A stretch of DNA of 64,000 nt from UA16 sp002292325 (lineage in GTDB: Bacteria > Bacteroidota > Bacteroidia > Flavobacteriales_D > Sanyastnellaceae), in assembly GCA_943788645.1 (NCBI GenBank), contig CALSRC010000001.1:1-64000 (forward strand), in the 5' to 3' direction. The notes under the pieces were generated by a model. The model did not search any database. It worked only from the letters and a program-made list of their open reading frames with translations, and was not told the origin of the DNA. A program made the translations under genes and the position numbers. Positions 15,925 to 24,740 of the stretch are shown here, piece by piece (position 1 is the stretch's first letter; each line of letters begins with the position of its first letter).

Positions 15925-16792
15925 TGAGAACCTGTTCCTTGACTTTTTCTAACTCATCCTTCATCTGCACGACAACTCGCTGCATCTCTGCGTCATTGGC
16001 CTTGCTCCCGAGCGTATTGATTTCACGTCCAATTTCCTGAGAGATGAATCCTAATTTTTTGCCTTGACCCGGCGTCACTTCATTGAGGACTTCCGTGAAA
16101 TGGGCACAATGTGCGCTTAACCTCACCAGCTCTTCGGACACGTCGAGTTTTTCGATGTAGAAAAGCACCTCCTGTTCAAACCGGTTTTCGTCGAGGCGTC
16201 CCCGATCTTGGATCTCTTCGAAATTGGATTGAATTCGCTCTCGAATGCGCAGAATGCGAGCATCAATCAAGGGCTTCATCTCTGCTTGCAGACGCAAAAT
16301 ATTTTCAATTCGCCCTCGAAAATCTGCCTCAAGCGACTTGCCTTCTTCCTCCCTAAACGCCTTGAATTGAGCCGATGCCTCATCGAGCAAATCAACAATC
16401 GTTAACCACTCTGCCTCATCCACCTCCTCTCTCGGTTGTTGCACCACTTCAGGGAGCCTCATGGCCATTGACAGCAACGCGCTATCATCTGTAGCGAGGT
16501 CTTTGGAGCGTGAAATTCCTGCGAGCGAATCAATGTACATCTCGATCAAAGGTTGATTCAACTCACGCGGCTCCACACCTTCGATGACATATTGCAAACT
16601 GATGTCGCATTTACCACGTCCTATGACATGCCCCATTCGTTTGCGCAACTCCATTTCTTTTGATCTAAAAGCGGAAGGCATGCGAACACTCAGGTCCAAT
16701 TGCTTTCCGTTCAGCGATCGCAATTCGGCCGTGTACCGACGTGAGCCAATCAGAGCCGTCGCTTTACCATAGCCGGTCATGGAATAAATCAT
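15914..16792 (-). CDS. YicC-family endoribonuclease-like protein
   Basis: The start at 16792 gives the family's usual opening (MIYSMTGYGKA); a longer frame to 16822 adds ten residues of no similarity. The N-terminal YicC domain (SLNGKQLDLSVRMPSAFRS) and the C-terminal DUF1732 domain (VTPGQGKKLGFISQEIGREI, then NTLGSKANDAEMQ) are both complete. E. coli YicC has been reported as an endoribonuclease; that role is transferred by homology. It is first in the operon with gmk and nadD. Confidence 0.9.
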   Translation of the reverse strand: MIYSMTGYGKATALIGSRRYTAELRSLNGKQLDLSVRMPSAFRSKEMELRKRMGHVIGRGKCDISLQYVIEGVEPRELNQPLIEMYIDSLAGISRSKDLATDDSALLSMAMRLPEVVQQPREEVDEAEWLTIVDLLDEASAQFKAFREEEGKSLEADFRGRIENILRLQAEMKPLIDARILRIRERIQSNFEEIQDRGRLDENRFEQEVLFYIEKLDVSEELVRLSAHCAHFTEVLNEVTPGQGKKLGFISQEIGREINTLGSKANDAEMQRVVVQMKDELEKVKEQVLNAL

Positions 16793-16807
16793 TGGAGGAA
16801 TTTTCAG

Positions 16808-16815
16808 CAAAGATA
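16808..16815 (-). promoter_or_regulatory. candidate -7 element of yicC-gmk-nadD
   Basis: The minus strand reads TATCTTTG, a full TAnnTTTG match, 15 bases before the YicC ATG. I found no -33 TTG at the right distance. It lies in a 63-bp divergent gap that carries a second such element on the plus strand. Confidence 0.5.
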
Positions 16816-16843
16816 GGTACACGTGACAAGGTGACGTGCGCAG

Positions 16844-16851
16844 TACCTTTG
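16844..16851 (+). promoter_or_regulatory. candidate -7 element of the polyprenyl synthase gene
   Basis: TACCTTTG ends only four bases before the ATG at 16856. If used, transcription would start at or just after that codon, implying a leaderless message or use of the in-frame ATG at 16865. No clear -33 TTG is seen. Confidence 0.45.
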
Positions 16852-16855
16852 TCCC

Positions 16856-17842
16856 ATGAGTCGCATGTCAAGTATCCAAGCCCCCGTTGCGGAGGAATTG
16901 AAATCCTTCCAAGGACACTTTAAAGCAGCCATGCGCACGGATGTTATGCTCTTGGACCGGATTACCAGGTACATCATCAAGCGAAAAGGGAAGCAAATGA
17001 GACCGCTGTTTGTCTTTCTCACCGCGCGAGCGGTTGCAGGAGGGACTGAGCCGCTCGGTGAACGCAGCCATGTCGCGGCATCATTGATTGAACTGCTGCA
17101 CACCGCGACGCTTGTCCACGATGATGTTGTCGATGAAAGCCCGATGCGACGTGGGTTTTTTTCCATTCAAGCCCTTTGGAAAAAGAAGGTTGCCGTGCTG
17201 GTTGGAGATTATTTGCTATCGCGCGGTTTGCTCATGGCAGTCGATCGCGAGGCTTATGATTTACTCAAAATCACCTCTGAAGCGGTCCGACAAATGAGCG
17301 AAGGAGAATTGCTGCAAATCGAAAAGGCACGACGCCTTGACATCACTGAGCGGGTCTACTTCGACATCATCCAACGAAAAACCGCGAGTTTAATTGCCGC
17401 GTGTTGTGCTTGTGGGGCAGCAGCTGTCAACAAAGATGAAGAAACTGTAGAACGCATGAGACGGTTTGGCGAATTGGTCGGTTTGGCTTTTCAGATCAAA
17501 GACGATTTGTTGGATTTGGGAGATGGAGAGCGAATCGGAAAGCCCACAGGCGGGGACATCAGAGAACGTAAGATGACACTTCCTTTGATCCACACCTTGC
17601 AGGTAGCCGATGCATCACAACGCCGACGGATCATTCGATTGGTCAAGTACCGCAATCAAGAAAGTGCCGCTGTCCAAGAAGTCATGGATGCGATCCTCAA
17701 GGGTCCGGGCATGGATTACTCCCGTAATAAAATGACCGAGTTGACTGCAGAGGCGCTTGCGCTCTTGGAACCCCTTGAAGAGTCATCAGCCAAGGAGGCA
17801 TTGCGCGATTTAGTCGAGTTTACCATCCATCGAAAACGATAG
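16856..17842 (+). CDS. trans-polyprenyl diphosphate synthase (octaprenyl/heptaprenyl type)
   Basis: Elongates farnesyl diphosphate with isopentenyl diphosphate to a long chain, most likely the menaquinone side chain. Both Asp-rich motifs are present: the first in TLVHDDVVDESPMRRG (about residue 85), the second in QIKDDLLDLGDGERIGKP, with the usual GKP and MTLPLIH. GKQMRPLFVFL binds isopentenyl diphosphate. Length 328 fits IspB/HepT-type enzymes. Product chain length cannot be read reliably. The start could be the in-frame ATG at 16865. Confidence 0.92.
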   Translation: MSRMSSIQAPVAEELKSFQGHFKAAMRTDVMLLDRITRYIIKRKGKQMRPLFVFLTARAVAGGTEPLGERSHVAASLIELLHTATLVHDDVVDESPMRRGFFSIQALWKKKVAVLVGDYLLSRGLLMAVDREAYDLLKITSEAVRQMSEGELLQIEKARRLDITERVYFDIIQRKTASLIAACCACGAAAVNKDEETVERMRRFGELVGLAFQIKDDLLDLGDGERIGKPTGGDIRERKMTLPLIHTLQVADASQRRRIIRLVKYRNQESAAVQEVMDAILKGPGMDYSRNKMTELTAEALALLEPLEESSAKEALRDLVEFTIHRKR

Positions 17843-17869
17843 AGGTCGAACCAGCTGTTGAATCAAACA

Positions 17870-18304
17870 ATGAGAATCCAAACCCATACCATTGGCATCG
17901 CTTTCATTCTCTTGGGAATGATAAGTTGCAACCCACAAACCGTGGTCACAGATAGGTGGCCCAACGGCAATGTGCAGCGTCAGGCAAGCATTGTAGAGGG
18001 AGACACGGTGCGTCTGACCCTCTTCGATGAAGAAGGCCAGCTTACCAAAAGCAGCGAATGGCAAAACGGAAAGCCGCACGGCGAATGGAATGCGTTTTAT
18101 CCTAATGGAACCCGTTGGTCTGAGCACCATTACATACATGGCGTACAAATCGGTGAATACCTCACTTGGCACCCCAACGGAATGCCCTACATCCAGGGCC
18201 AATACGACTCCATAGGGAAGCCCAGCGGAGATTGGCTGTTTTTCGATGAAAAAGGCAAAATCATAAAGGAAATTTCTGGCGCCTCGATTCACAATCAACC
18301 GTGA
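17870..18304 (+). CDS. MORN-repeat lipoprotein (YwqK-antitoxin-like fold)
   Basis: The ATG at 17870 gives a lipoprotein signal (MRIQTHTIGIAFILLGMISC); an in-frame TTG at 17858 would add only four residues. After the lipidated Cys come about five MORN-like units of roughly 23 residues with GxWxxYxxNG spacing (DRWPNGNVQ, GEWNAFYPNGTRW, GEYLTWHPNGMPY, GDWLFFDEKGKI). Such repeats are often annotated as YwqK-family antitoxins, but no toxin is adjacent and the lipid anchor argues for an envelope role. Function is unknown. Confidence 0.75.
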   Translation: MRIQTHTIGIAFILLGMISCNPQTVVTDRWPNGNVQRQASIVEGDTVRLTLFDEEGQLTKSSEWQNGKPHGEWNAFYPNGTRWSEHHYIHGVQIGEYLTWHPNGMPYIQGQYDSIGKPSGDWLFFDEKGKIIKEISGASIHNQP

Positions 18305-18347
18305 ACATCCTTTCAACGCAAGCGGAAGTGCCGGTTTAAGAGAGGTC

Positions 18348-18355
18348 TATTTTTG
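18348..18355 (+). promoter_or_regulatory. candidate -7 element of the glucosaminidase gene
   Basis: TATTTTTG, a full TAnnTTTG match, ends ten bases before the ATG at 18366, giving a leader of about five bases. No TTG at the expected -33 position. Confidence 0.4.
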
Positions 18356-18365
18356 TCAGCATCCC

Positions 18366-19439
18366 ATGTTTTCCTCCATCTCTCCCATTTCTTGGACCAA
18401 ATCTCTTTCGGCACTCCTCGTCTGGATGTTGATTTGGATGGCCATGGGGGTGTGTTTCGTAGCGTCGGCGCAACCGAGTGAGTTGAGCGCACAAGAGCAA
18501 TACATTCAAGATTGGAGCGATGAAGCCGTTTACCAGATGGCAGTTCATGGGATTCCAGCGAGCATCACCCTTGCCCAGGGGATTTTAGAGAGTGGAAGCG
18601 GACGCAGTCAATTGGCCGCTAAATCAAACAATCACTTTGGAATTAAATGCCACAGTGATTGGACCGGTGACAGGGTTTTCCATGACGACGACAGCCGAGG
18701 TGAGTGCTTCCGGTCCTACGAAGACGCTTCTGAGAGTTTTCAGGATCACAGCGACTTCTTAAAACGGACGAGGTACCAGGCACTCTTCGATTTGAAACCA
18801 ACTGATTACAAGGGATGGGCAAAGGGGTTAAAGAAATGTGGATACGCGACCAATCCAAAATATGCCGGCCTTTTGATTGAGCTCATCGAACGAAACGGGC
18901 TGATGAAATATGACGAGCAGGGATTGGCGTTGGAAACGGAGCGAACTGCTTTCGCAGAGGGGAAGAGGGACGCCGAGGCCGCCCGCAATGAAGTGCTGAG
19001 AAACCCCGCTAAATCTGCGGTCCAACGCGGACGACGGGCGATTCAACTCAGCGAACGAAACATCGAATACATTCTCGCCGCAGACGGGGATTCGTATGCT
19101 GAATTGGCAAAGGAACTCGATATGATGCCTTGGCAATTTTATCGGTACAACGACGTGGATCGTTCCGAGGGACCTTACCGCCCCGAATCGGGTGACGTCA
19201 TCTACTTGCAGCCCAAACGCAAACGAGGAAACCAAGCTTGGTTGACCTTGCAACCCAATGAAAGCATCTGGCAAGCTTCGCAACGCTGCGGCGTGCAACT
19301 GAAATCGTTGATTCGCATGAACCGCTTGAGCCCTGAGACACCTGCGCCAGCCAATGGCCGACTCAGCCTGCAGTGGCGCATCACACCCGAAGGGAAATTG
19401 CCCAATTGGGTCCGAACGATCCGAGGCCCGAGCGGTTAA
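18366..19439 (+). CDS. secreted glucosaminidase with LysM-like domains
   Basis: A peptidoglycan hydrolase. The N-terminal signal peptide (about 1-36) ends in VASAQP. The glucosaminidase domain (about 45-185) has the catalytic Glu in AQGILESGSGRSQLA, then NNHFGIKCH and YATNPKYAGLLIELI, typical of the FlgJ/LytG type. The C-terminal part (about 230-345) has two LysM-like stretches (LAADGDSYAELAKELDM, NESIWQASQRCGVQLKS) for wall binding. It acts in the periplasm, probably in wall remodelling or daughter-cell separation. Confidence 0.88.
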   Translation: MFSSISPISWTKSLSALLVWMLIWMAMGVCFVASAQPSELSAQEQYIQDWSDEAVYQMAVHGIPASITLAQGILESGSGRSQLAAKSNNHFGIKCHSDWTGDRVFHDDDSRGECFRSYEDASESFQDHSDFLKRTRYQALFDLKPTDYKGWAKGLKKCGYATNPKYAGLLIELIERNGLMKYDEQGLALETERTAFAEGKRDAEAARNEVLRNPAKSAVQRGRRAIQLSERNIEYILAADGDSYAELAKELDMMPWQFYRYNDVDRSEGPYRPESGDVIYLQPKRKRGNQAWLTLQPNESIWQASQRCGVQLKSLIRMNRLSPETPAPANGRLSLQWRITPEGKLPNWVRTIRGPSG

Positions 19440-19518
19440 AGGGATTCTATAAAATTTTAATCCCCCGATTTTCGAAGCGGTCCGGCTCGACCTACCTTAG
19501 CCGGTAAAGAACTTTGGC

Positions 19519-20688
19519 ATGCCGTTTTACCATACACTCGGGAAAACTCCATCGAAGCGCCACACGCAGTTTCGCAAAGCGGACGGGACCTTGCATCATG
19601 AGCAGCTCTTCGGAACAATTGGATTCGTAGGAATGAGTTCCCTTCTCTACCATTTGCGACGACCGACCATGGTCAAGCGGGTAGGGAGCTCAATCGATGT
19701 TAGTCCAAAGGCAGCCATCGAAAACAACCTACTCAGTCGCAAGCTTGAAGGGTTTCAAATCAAGCCACATCCCAGCTACCTCAGGAGCCGCACAGCTGTT
19801 TTATTCAATTCGGATGTTACCATTCATTTGGCAGCACCAACGCAGAGTATGGGGTCCGAGGAGTTTTTCAAGAATTCAGATTGCGATGAGGCCGTGTTTG
19901 TGCATGAAGGAACGGGAACCTTGCATACCATGCTGGGGGATATCGAATTTAAAACAGGAGATTACCTGATCATTCCACGCGGCATCATTCACCGGTTTGC
20001 CTTCGATGGAGAGAAAAACAGGCTGTTCATCACTGAATCTGCTCACCCGATCTACACCCCCAAACGGTACCGCAACCACTTCGGTCAGTTGCTCGAGCAC
20101 AGCCCATACTGCGAGCGGGACATGCGCCCTCCAAGCAAACTGCAAACCCACGATGCTGTGGGAGACTTTACCATTCACATCAAGAAGCAAGGGTCCCTGC
20201 ATGAGTACATTTATGCTTCTCATCCTTTTGATGTGGTAGGATGGGACGGTTACCACTTCCCATACGCTCTCTCAATCCATGATTTTGAACCCATCACAGG
20301 CCGGGTTCACCAACCGCCTCCGGTTCATCAAACCTTCGAAACCGACGCCTTTGTCATTTGCAGCTTTGTGCCAAGGATGTACGACTACCATCCTCAGTCC
20401 ATTCCGGCTCCATACAATCACTCCAACATTGATTCCGACGAGGTGCTCTATTACGTTGAAGGCGATTTTATGAGCCGCACAGGAATCGATAGAGGCTACA
20501 TTTCGCTTCATCCTGCGGGGATTCCACACGGACCTCACCCGGGTACCTACGAAGGCAGCATTGGCAAGAAAAAAACAGAAGAGCTCGCGGTCATGGTGGA
20601 TACCTTCCGCCCGCTGCAGGTCACTGCAGCCGCTTTGGAAATTGAACACGCCGACTACCATCAATCGTGGCTTGATCCCGGAATGTAA
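19519..20688 (+). CDS. hmgA: homogentisate 1,2-dioxygenase
   Basis: Opens the ring of homogentisate to maleylacetoacetate in tyrosine and phenylalanine breakdown. The cupin protein keeps the family's landmarks, including GDYLIIPRGIIHRF, the C-terminal iron-site region SDEVLYYVEGDFMSR and SLHPAGIPHGPHPG. Length 389 matches the short bacterial form. hppD, the preceding step of the pathway, begins 27 bases downstream, so the two make consecutive reactions from one transcript. TACCTTAG at 19493-19500 is a weak -7 candidate. Confidence 0.92.
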   Translation: MPFYHTLGKTPSKRHTQFRKADGTLHHEQLFGTIGFVGMSSLLYHLRRPTMVKRVGSSIDVSPKAAIENNLLSRKLEGFQIKPHPSYLRSRTAVLFNSDVTIHLAAPTQSMGSEEFFKNSDCDEAVFVHEGTGTLHTMLGDIEFKTGDYLIIPRGIIHRFAFDGEKNRLFITESAHPIYTPKRYRNHFGQLLEHSPYCERDMRPPSKLQTHDAVGDFTIHIKKQGSLHEYIYASHPFDVVGWDGYHFPYALSIHDFEPITGRVHQPPPVHQTFETDAFVICSFVPRMYDYHPQSIPAPYNHSNIDSDEVLYYVEGDFMSRTGIDRGYISLHPAGIPHGPHPGTYEGSIGKKKTEELAVMVDTFRPLQVTAAALEIEHADYHQSWLDPGM

Positions 20689-20715
20689 TTCAGATGGTCA
20701 AATGAACAAGTGAAT

Positions 20716-21852
20716 ATGAATCAAAAGGTTACCCCCACATTGGAAAAAATCGTTCCAGACGCAGAGGACTTTCTGCCCTTGCTCGGAACAGACCACATTG
20801 AATTGTTTTGTGGAAACGCGAAGCAAAGTGCGCATTACTATATGACCGCATGGGGCTACAAACCAATCGCGTATTCTGGATTGGAAACCGGCAATCAGGA
20901 TTCGGTTTCATACGTTTTGCAACAAGATAAAGTCACCTTGGTTTTGACCTCGCCCCTTCAAGCGGGTGGGCCGATCAACGATCACATCAATCGGCACGGA
21001 GATGGAGTAAAAGCCGTCGCATTGTGGGTCGATGATGCAACCAAAAGCTGGAAGGAAACCACCCAGCGAGGTGCCGTGAGCGTATTTGAACCACAAACGC
21101 GAGAAGATGCAGATGGTCAGGTGGTGATGAGTGCCATCGAAACATACGGAGACACCATCCACGTCTTTGTAGAGCGCAAAAATTACAACGGCGTATTCTT
21201 ACCGGGTTACCACCCCTGGAAGCCTGCGACTCCCTTTGAATCGGTCGGACTCGAATTCGTTGATCACATGGTCGGAAACGTAGGCTGGGGTGAAATGAAT
21301 ACCTGGGTAGATTTTTATGCTCGGGTCATGGGGTTTGCTCAATTAATCTCATTCGATGACAAGGACATCTCCACCGAATACACCGCCTTGATGTCCAAAG
21401 TCATGTCCAATGGCAATGGTCGTATCAAATTTCCCATCAACGAACCAGCCGAGGGCCGCAAAAAATCTCAAATTGAAGAATACATCGATTTCTATGAGGG
21501 GGCTGGGGTTCAGCACATCGCTGTAGCGACCTCCAACATCATTGAAACGGTCACTGAATTGCAGCGGCGTGGCATTGAGTTTTTGCGTGTACCCAATGCC
21601 TATTATGACACCGTATTGGATCGTGTAGGGGAAATTGACGAAGACCTCGAGCCGCTTCGCGATCTTGGCATTCTGATCGATCGAGACGATGAAGGTTACC
21701 TCCTTCAAATCTTTACAAAGCCTGTTGTAGACCGACCAACGATGTTTTTTGAAATCATCCAGCGCAAGGGAGCAAAGTCCTTCGGAAAGGGAAATTTCAA
21801 AGCGTTATTCGAGGCCATAGAGCGCGAACAAGAAAGCCGGGGCACCCTCTGA
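20716..21852 (+). CDS. hppD: 4-hydroxyphenylpyruvate dioxygenase
   Basis: Converts 4-hydroxyphenylpyruvate to homogentisate, the substrate of the upstream hmgA product. Two vicinal-oxygen-chelate modules are present. The iron ligands lie in FVDHMVGNV, GVQHIAVATSNI and FFEIIQRKG (His, His, Glu). The ATG at 20716 is preferred over the in-frame GTG at 20710. Length of about 378 is normal. No maleylacetoacetate isomerase or fumarylacetoacetase is in the window, so the end of the pathway lies elsewhere. Confidence 0.94.
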   Translation: MNQKVTPTLEKIVPDAEDFLPLLGTDHIELFCGNAKQSAHYYMTAWGYKPIAYSGLETGNQDSVSYVLQQDKVTLVLTSPLQAGGPINDHINRHGDGVKAVALWVDDATKSWKETTQRGAVSVFEPQTREDADGQVVMSAIETYGDTIHVFVERKNYNGVFLPGYHPWKPATPFESVGLEFVDHMVGNVGWGEMNTWVDFYARVMGFAQLISFDDKDISTEYTALMSKVMSNGNGRIKFPINEPAEGRKKSQIEEYIDFYEGAGVQHIAVATSNIIETVTELQRRGIEFLRVPNAYYDTVLDRVGEIDEDLEPLRDLGILIDRDDEGYLLQIFTKPVVDRPTMFFEIIQRKGAKSFGKGNFKALFEAIEREQESRGTL

Positions 21853-21863
21853 TTGCCAGTTGC

Positions 21864-23468
21864 ATGCCCGCCGCACCGCTGCTCGATATCCGCCATCTTT
21901 TGGTCGAATTTGATGGGAAAGCAGTCGTGCATGGCATTGATTTTAAAATCAACACAGGAGAAATTCTAGCCCTTGTTGGCGAAAGCGGTTCAGGCAAAAG
22001 CGTAACGGCATCCGCCATCATGGGATTGCTTCCATCTGCAGGCAACTTAGCCGAGGGTGAAGTCATTCACCTGTCATCGGGGACGGCATGGGCACGAGTT
22101 GGTCAGCAGTCCTTGGCACCACTCGGCCGAGGGTTGAGCGCAGTATTTCAAGACCCCATGTCCTCGCTGAACCCGTCCATGCACGTGGGATGGCAAATTG
22201 CCGAGCCACTATTGGTGCACACAGGCGCATCCAAAAATGAAGCGCAAAAGACCGCCATACAATTGATTAAAGAGGTTGAATTGCCTGATCCAGAAACGAC
22301 TTTTGCCAAGTACCCTCATGAGTTGAGTGGTGGCCAAAAACAGCGTGTGATGATCGCCTTGGCCTTGGCAGCTCAACCCGAATTGCTGATTGCCGACGAA
22401 CCCACAACGGCTCTGGACGCAACCGTTCAGAAATCCATCTTGGCATTGCTCTTAAAATTGCAGAGGCAGCGTCAACTTTCCGTTTTGTTTATCACCCACG
22501 ATTTGGACGTCGTGCAAGAGATTGCCGACCGCGTTATCGTCATGTGCCAAGGACGAATTGTGGAAACAGGAACAGCAAAAGCTGTTTTAGGCGCTCCCAG
22601 CCACCCCTACACACAAGCCTTAATTGATGCGCGAAAGCCATCCCTGTATAGCAATCGCAAAGCACGGGGAAAAGCTTTGGTTTCCTGTCAAGGTCTGACC
22701 AAACGCTATACCACCCGAACCAATGTTTGGGGCAAATCCAAAGTGACCTTCACCGCAGTGAACGAGGTCAACTTAACTTTGTCCCGAGGAGAGCGCGTGG
22801 GCCTCATAGGAGAAAGCGGAAGCGGAAAGTCCACGCTGGGAAGAATGCTCATCGGAATGCTCGCTCCCTCCGAGGGACAGATCCAATTTGACGGCGAACC
22901 TTTGGATGCTCACCACCGAAAGACCATGGCACATGTGCGGCAAAGAGCACAGCTCGTATTCCAAGATCCATACAGCGCATTAAATCCCAAACTCACCGTT
23001 GGGAGCGCCCTGTCTGAAGTCCTCCTGCACCGTGGAATGAGTAAGGAGGAAGCACAAAAAAGATGCCGAAGCCTATTGGAGGAAGTCGGACTGTCAGCGG
23101 AAGATGCCGCAAAAAGACCCGGTCAATTCAGCGGCGGTCAAAGGCAACGCTTGGTCATTGCCCGTGCCTTGGCTGTGGAGCCGGAATTCTTGGTTCTAGA
23201 CGAAAGCGTTGCAGCATTGGATGTGCAAATTCAGCGGGAGATTTTGGACCTTTTGGCGCAAATCGGTGATTTGCGTGGACTGACCTACTTATTCATTAGC
23301 CACGATTTGGCAGTCGTGGCCTCTTTCTGCGAACGCCTGCTCATAATGGAAAATGGCCGCATCGTGGAGACCGGAAAAACCCAAGAAATCATGCAAAATC
23401 CGACGACGACCTACACAGCAGAATTACTTGCAAGTCGCCCAGGGAATCCGTCACCCCTCCTTTCGTAA
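21864..23468 (+). CDS. peptide/nickel-type ABC transporter ATPase, two fused ATPase domains
   Basis: A DppD-DppF (YejF-type) fusion. Domain 1 (about 5-255) has Walker A GESGSGKSVT, signature LSGGQKQR and Walker B LLIADEPTTAL. Domain 2 (about 270-530) has Walker A GESGSGKSTLG, signature FSGGQRQR and Walker B LVLDESVAAL. Oligopeptide-specific C-terminal extensions follow each (SHPYTQALI in the first). It would drive import of di- or oligopeptides, but no permease or binding protein is adjacent. Domain 2 has ES where most relatives have EP after Walker B; the catalytic Glu is kept. Confidence 0.9.
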   Translation: MPAAPLLDIRHLLVEFDGKAVVHGIDFKINTGEILALVGESGSGKSVTASAIMGLLPSAGNLAEGEVIHLSSGTAWARVGQQSLAPLGRGLSAVFQDPMSSLNPSMHVGWQIAEPLLVHTGASKNEAQKTAIQLIKEVELPDPETTFAKYPHELSGGQKQRVMIALALAAQPELLIADEPTTALDATVQKSILALLLKLQRQRQLSVLFITHDLDVVQEIADRVIVMCQGRIVETGTAKAVLGAPSHPYTQALIDARKPSLYSNRKARGKALVSCQGLTKRYTTRTNVWGKSKVTFTAVNEVNLTLSRGERVGLIGESGSGKSTLGRMLIGMLAPSEGQIQFDGEPLDAHHRKTMAHVRQRAQLVFQDPYSALNPKLTVGSALSEVLLHRGMSKEEAQKRCRSLLEEVGLSAEDAAKRPGQFSGGQRQRLVIARALAVEPEFLVLDESVAALDVQIQREILDLLAQIGDLRGLTYLFISHDLAVVASFCERLLIMENGRIVETGKTQEIMQNPTTTYTAELLASRPGNPSPLLS

Positions 23469-23499
23469 TTTGGAGCTTTCAAACCTGGTTTAAAATCCC

Positions 23500-24282
23500 A
23501 TGCCGCAACCCCACATTTTATCCGTCTTAAATGAAGGCGTTTTGACGTTGACGATCGAGCGACCCGAGGCCTTGAACGCCCTAAACAGCCAAATCATTGA
23601 GGAGTTGTCCGAAGCGCTTGATTTGGCCCAAACGAATGAGAAGGTCCAAGTCATGATCCTCACCGGAAGCGGCTCCAAAGCCTTTGTCGCGGGAGCCGAC
23701 ATCAAGGAATTCGCCGATTTCAGTGCCAAACAAGGCAAAGAATTGGCCCGAAGCGGCCAAGAGAGTCTGTTCAATCGCATCGAGCGAAGTGCCAAACCCA
23801 TCATTGCCGCCATCAACGGTTTTGCCCTCGGTGGTGGGCTGGAATTGGCCCTCGCAAGCCACGTCCGCATCGCCTCTAATACAGCAAGAATGGGACTCCC
23901 TGAGGTTTCGCTTGGTGTGATCCCCGGATACGGTGGCACACAACGACTCCCGCAAATTGTTGGCAAAGGAAAGGCCCTTGAAATGATATTGACGGCCCGC
24001 ATGATCGGCGCAGAAGATGCCCTCGCTTGCGGACTGGTCAATCAAGTCGTTGCTTTAGAAGACCTGCTCCCTGCTGCAGAAAAAATGGCTCGCAGCATGA
24101 TGAAAAATTCACCGAAAGCACTTCAAACAGCCATCCAGGCCGTTCTTGCTGGCTACGAAGATGGCATTGACGGGTTTGAAGCGGAAATCAACTGCTTTGG
24201 AGCAAGCTTCGAAACAGAGGACTTCCAGGAAGGCACCCAGGCATTCATCGAAAAGCGCAAGCCCAAATTCTCAGGTAAATGA
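23500..24282 (+). CDS. enoyl-CoA hydratase / crotonase
   Basis: Hydrates trans-2-enoyl-CoA in fatty-acid or amino-acid degradation. The crotonase fold shows the oxyanion-hole segments AFVAGADIKEF and GFALGGGLELAL and both catalytic Glu positions (GGLELALASHVRIAS, LPEVSLGVIPGYGGTQRLP). Length 260 is standard. The dut gene starts four bases before its stop (ATGA overlap). Confidence 0.92.
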   Translation: MPQPHILSVLNEGVLTLTIERPEALNALNSQIIEELSEALDLAQTNEKVQVMILTGSGSKAFVAGADIKEFADFSAKQGKELARSGQESLFNRIERSAKPIIAAINGFALGGGLELALASHVRIASNTARMGLPEVSLGVIPGYGGTQRLPQIVGKGKALEMILTARMIGAEDALACGLVNQVVALEDLLPAAEKMARSMMKNSPKALQTAIQAVLAGYEDGIDGFEAEINCFGASFETEDFQEGTQAFIEKRKPKFSGK

Positions 24283-24725
24283 ACGCATCCTCCACGGTCT
24301 TCATCCAAAACCAAAGTGGTCACCCGCTGCCGAACTATGCTACGTTAGCCAGCGCAGGGATGGATGTTCGTGCCAAACTCGATTCGCCCATCGTACTCCA
24401 ACCTGGCACCTACCAACTCATCCCGACGGGGCTATTCGCAGCGCTTCCAGCTGGAACAGAGCTCCAGGTTCGCCCGCGCAGTGGACTCGCATTCAAGCAT
24501 GGTATAACGGTTCTCAACGCACCGGGCACCATCGATGCAGACTACCGAGGTGAAATTGGCGTTTTACTCATCAACCATGGTGTCAAGGCCTTTACCATCG
24601 AAAACGGTGAACGCATAGCACAACTCGTCCTCGCTCGCTATGAACGCATCGCCTGGCAGGAAACCGATACGCTTCCTGAGACCGATCGAGGTGCTGGCGG
24701 ATTTGGCAGCACCGGAACCCATTAA
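24279..24725 (+). CDS. dut: dUTP diphosphatase
   Basis: Hydrolyses dUTP to dUMP, keeping uracil out of DNA. All five trimeric dUTPase motifs are seen: AGMDVRA, PRSGLA, GTIDADYRGEI, GERIAQLVL and DRGAGGFGSTG. Length 148 is standard. It overlaps the crotonase gene by four bases and is followed by the nucleotidyltransferase, an order common in Bacteroidota. Confidence 0.96.
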   Translation: MNASSTVFIQNQSGHPLPNYATLASAGMDVRAKLDSPIVLQPGTYQLIPTGLFAALPAGTELQVRPRSGLAFKHGITVLNAPGTIDADYRGEIGVLLINHGVKAFTIENGERIAQLVLARYERIAWQETDTLPETDRGAGGFGSTGTH

Positions 24726-24740
24726 GATTCTGTTTCATTC

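Noticed and set aside
17870..18304. YwqK-type toxin-antitoxin module
   Set aside because: There is no adjacent toxin and the protein is a lipoprotein; the MORN-like repeat alone does not support a toxin-antitoxin role.
23500..24553. Second frame overlapping crotonase and dut on the plus strand (24146-24553)
   Set aside because: It is a shadow frame; both overlapped genes have complete family motifs.
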